Part shown: positions 61,381 to 64,000 of the stretch, one piece after another
Layout of the letters: every line of letters begins with the position of its first letter
Position numbering within the stretch: the first letter of the stretch is position 1
NCBI GenBank assembly: GCA_022605955.1
Contig: JAKCOZ010000005.1
Location: 31,162,950 to 31,226,949 of the forward strand
Length of the DNA stretch: 64,000 nucleotides
Origin: Rallus limicola
Lineage: Eukaryota; Chordata; Aves; Gruiformes; Rallidae
Reading direction: 5' to 3'
Translations under genes and position numbers: made by a program
Notes under the pieces: model-generated
The model's input: only the letters and a program-made list of their open reading frames with translations
Databases searched by the model: none
What the model was told of the DNA's origin: nothing

Positions 61381-62796
61381 AGCTTGAACAATTTGAAACA
61401 TTGCCTCAAAAATAACTAAGATTCAAATTAGTATGCATAATAACTTAGGAGGCATTTTCTGTCATCTAGAATGGGAAGGCATATGTAAAATTTTTCCATA
61501 CTTATTTACTTGATTCCCAAGAGTGCTTTGAATCTCACACTGCTTTTGAGATACAGACCTGGCCTCCCATATTTTCTCAGCATGAGCCTACTGTCCACAC
61601 CTGAATAAATGTAGAGGCTTAAAACCATATCCAGCTTTGTGCCTATTATCATTACAGCTCAGGTAGGAAGCAAGACCACATCAGTATGAGAAGAGATCAG
61701 TAGCCATTTTGTATGCTTGGCATTACTGCCATCAGAGCAGATGGCATCTCTGGAGGTTTACAACCAATCCATATTGCTGTTAAGATCATACCAGATGATT
61801 CTTTAAATGATGGATGAATCAGACAGTCTTCCCTTTCCCCTCCCTTCCCTTCAGTAGTCCTCTCTACTCTTGAGCACTTGCAAAGTCATGCTGGCCTTTC
61901 CTGTGCTGCTATATGACATTCATATGCATAGCTGTCTTGGCCTCAGGGCTACATGTGTCTCTTCTCCCCAGCAGTGTGTCCTTCCAGCCTATGGAGTTTG
62001 CTTCTGTGGTACTAGGTGTTAACTGATCCTTCAAAAGGCTGGTGGAAATGTTACCAGCAGTGTTGGAAACTTGTCTGCTATCTAGGAATATATCTCTCAG
62101 GAATGTGGTTTAGGAAGCATTTGGCTTGCTTTTCCTGTATCAATCCTTGCCCCACAGTCAATCTGCTCATACTAAGAATGTCACTTTTTAGATCATGTAA
62201 GTTTCAAATAGAAGTGGAAGCCTTATGGTAGCTTTTTAAATAGAAAGCTGATCTTCATCTTGAGCAAAGTGTAAGACAAGGCATAGGGTAAAGAAAGAAT
62301 TATGATTGTGTTGCCATGGGAAGGTTTAAGCAATCTACAGAGATACATTTAGGAATGGTTCTTAATATTCAGATTATTATAATCGGCTCTTTGTCTAAAA
62401 TCAGAAATAAAGTCAACAGTCCCATGGGGGCAGTAAACTTTTTACTACACAATCAGGTTCACTGTCTTCAAATACAGTTTTGGTTTTAATGGATTGGAAA
62501 GTAACACTTTGCATGTTCCTCTGTATTGTGCTTTTTAAGCCTATCCTACGTTTGTGGTTCAGACTCTTACCTAGAAGATTTTAGGAAACTGAGAATGTCT
62601 TCAAAATCCATGACTAGGGCTATTCCTGGAAAAAATAGCTTGGAAATGTTAGCAAAATCTGTTGATTTACTAGTGGACTAAAAGGTCTGCAAAAATTAAG
62701 GCTGAGAGTACCCTACTTTTAGGGACAAAGTTAGAACTTAGTTTGTGATCATTATGGATAATTCATCCAATAGTAATTTCTAATCCTGTGTGTGGT

Positions 62797-62817
62797 AGTT
62801 GGGCACAAAGCCCAACT
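62797..62817. other. Perfect 8-bp inverted repeat (hairpin)
   Basis: AGTTGGGC and GCCCAACT are separated by a five-base loop (ACAAA). It would form a stable small stem in the intron RNA. There is no T-run or other context to suggest a role. Confidence 0.9.
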
Positions 62818-64000
62818 GTTATGAGGTAGCACTTATGAAGGATTTCTGTTATTAACAGTTGGTGTTAAAAAATGCATAACCAAACAGTATGTAGTAGAAG
62901 ACGAAGATGTGTCTTTACCTGGATATACACCAAGAAAAGTATTTAATCTTTATCTTCCCTGTTTGGAGGGAACATTTAAGTCACGCATTCTCACAGGCTG
63001 GGGTTATTGAGTAAGTGCGGATTTCTTCAGCAGAAAGCTGCTAAATCCAATTTCTGAAGTGTTGGTGAATGAATGTATCCTGAACTGCATATTAAGTATT
63101 GCCATTTTACTCATGAGTTTGGTCAGTTGTATGTTTCTGCGAGGTCACGGTCTGCCACAGAATCTTGACAATATCACACAAAGAATATTTCTCATTGTGG
63201 CCTCATGGTTCCTCGGGGACCCTTAACATCTGCACTGCTAATGGTTTTATTGTTGCCTCTGGGTCTAACTCAAATTAAACTGACCATGGCAGTTTGTTGC
63301 AGCCTTGTCCTCTTGAGTACCTGGATTTCTCTGACTTACCTTTGCCTATGAAGAAAGTACACTTTTATCCTTTTGAAAATAAAGTCCACGGGCAGGAATG
63401 TGTTCCTCCTGAGACTAATATGCAAGTCCTTTTGTGGTTAGACAAAGGGTTTTCTTAATGAATTCTGTGATAGAAGTGCCCTTAGAGCCAGCCCATCCTT
63501 GTACACAGACACCTCTGTGAGCCTGGTCTTTTTGTAAATTGGGAACAAACTTTACAGCACTGTCTGCTTGCAACAAAATTGGACATTCATTTTTAAGCAC
63601 GCAGCCTCATAACCAATTCTTTTAAGAAGAGATCTCCCTTTGTGTAAGAAAAGGGAAGGTGGAGAGAAAAAAGGTCTGGGGTAGTGATTTAACAAGCACT
63701 GTTGCTTGGTGCTTCCACACTGAGGTTTGTGAAATACAGTGGGCTTTCCACTGACACTCTTACCCACCACGGCAGATGATTTCAGTATGTTTGCATTTAT
63801 TCATTTGGCACATCTTTCTTATTCTGATTTTAATCTTTGTTCAAGTCATTAGAAGGGCTTTGTAAATGCAATGACCAGCAGTGCCTTAAGCATAAGCCAG
63901 CATGCATGCTAAATGGAAATGTTAGACTAATAAAACTGAGTGGTGTTAATAGCTCAAAATTACAGGCCAAAAGGTATTGAAATAATTTTGATACCTGTGT

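Larger units (their letters stand above)
50489..64000 (+). other. AKAP6: AKAP6 intron after the large exon (5' 13.5 kb)
   Basis: Begins with gtaagg and runs to the end of the window; no acceptor plus exon matching the next part of AKAP6 was found. It contains one short CR1 (60.05 kb), an A/T homopolymer cluster at 57.77 kb, a hairpin at 62.8 kb and a CpG/CTCF-like patch at 61.25-61.38 kb. Nothing else with recognisable structure was seen; short open frames on both strands look like chance. Confidence 0.85.

Noticed and set aside
1..64000. CRISPR arrays, bacterial operons, rRNA or tRNA genes
   Set aside because: None seen by eye; the window is vertebrate intron and exon sequence, and no cloverleaf with tRNA box A/B motifs was recognised.

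Overview
The window is eukaryotic, AT-rich and mostly intronic. It holds an internal part of one large vertebrate gene on the + strand: AKAP6 (mAKAP, A-kinase anchoring protein 6). The repeats point to a bird: about eight truncated CR1 LINEs with the avian-type 3' end, one avian-type endogenous retrovirus (ERV) remnant, and no mammalian SINEs. A galliform such as chicken fits best, but the species was not tested.

Layout. Positions 1-5065 are the end of the first intron, with a small CpG cluster near 2.0-2.3 kb. The first coding exon is 5066-5423, with ATG at 5100. It is followed by a 37.7 kb intron (5424-43107) that carries seven CR1 copies, simple repeats, a G-rich block at 21 kb, a 34-bp tandem duplication at 40.7 kb and an unexplained exon-like island at 38.8 kb. 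The second coding exon is 43108-43359. A 5.3 kb intron (43360-48706) holds the ERV pol/LTR remnant. The third and very large coding exon is 48707-50488. From 50489 to the end is the next intron, which does not close in the window; it has one short CR1 and a CpG/CTCF-like patch at 61.3 kb.

The three coding exons join in phase 0 and give the first 786 residues of the protein (human AKAP6 is about 2,300). They cover the conserved N-terminal helical region, the PDK1-site region, the region matching the adenylyl-cyclase-5 binding part, and a long Ser-rich linker up to the edge of the first classical spectrin repeat. The spectrin repeats, ryanodine-receptor and PKA-binding parts lie downstream of the window.

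I see no second protein-coding gene, no convincing RNA gene, and nothing that amounts to a new biological system. The observations most worth checking are: the translation start (a two-codon uORF and weak first ATG, then a strong ATG at codon 4); a frame-neutral exon with a weak donor; a conserved internal Met matching the cardiac mAKAP-beta start, with a sense-oriented LTR about 1 kb upstream; the exon-like island at 38.8 kb; and a well-matched inverted CR1 pair within one intron.
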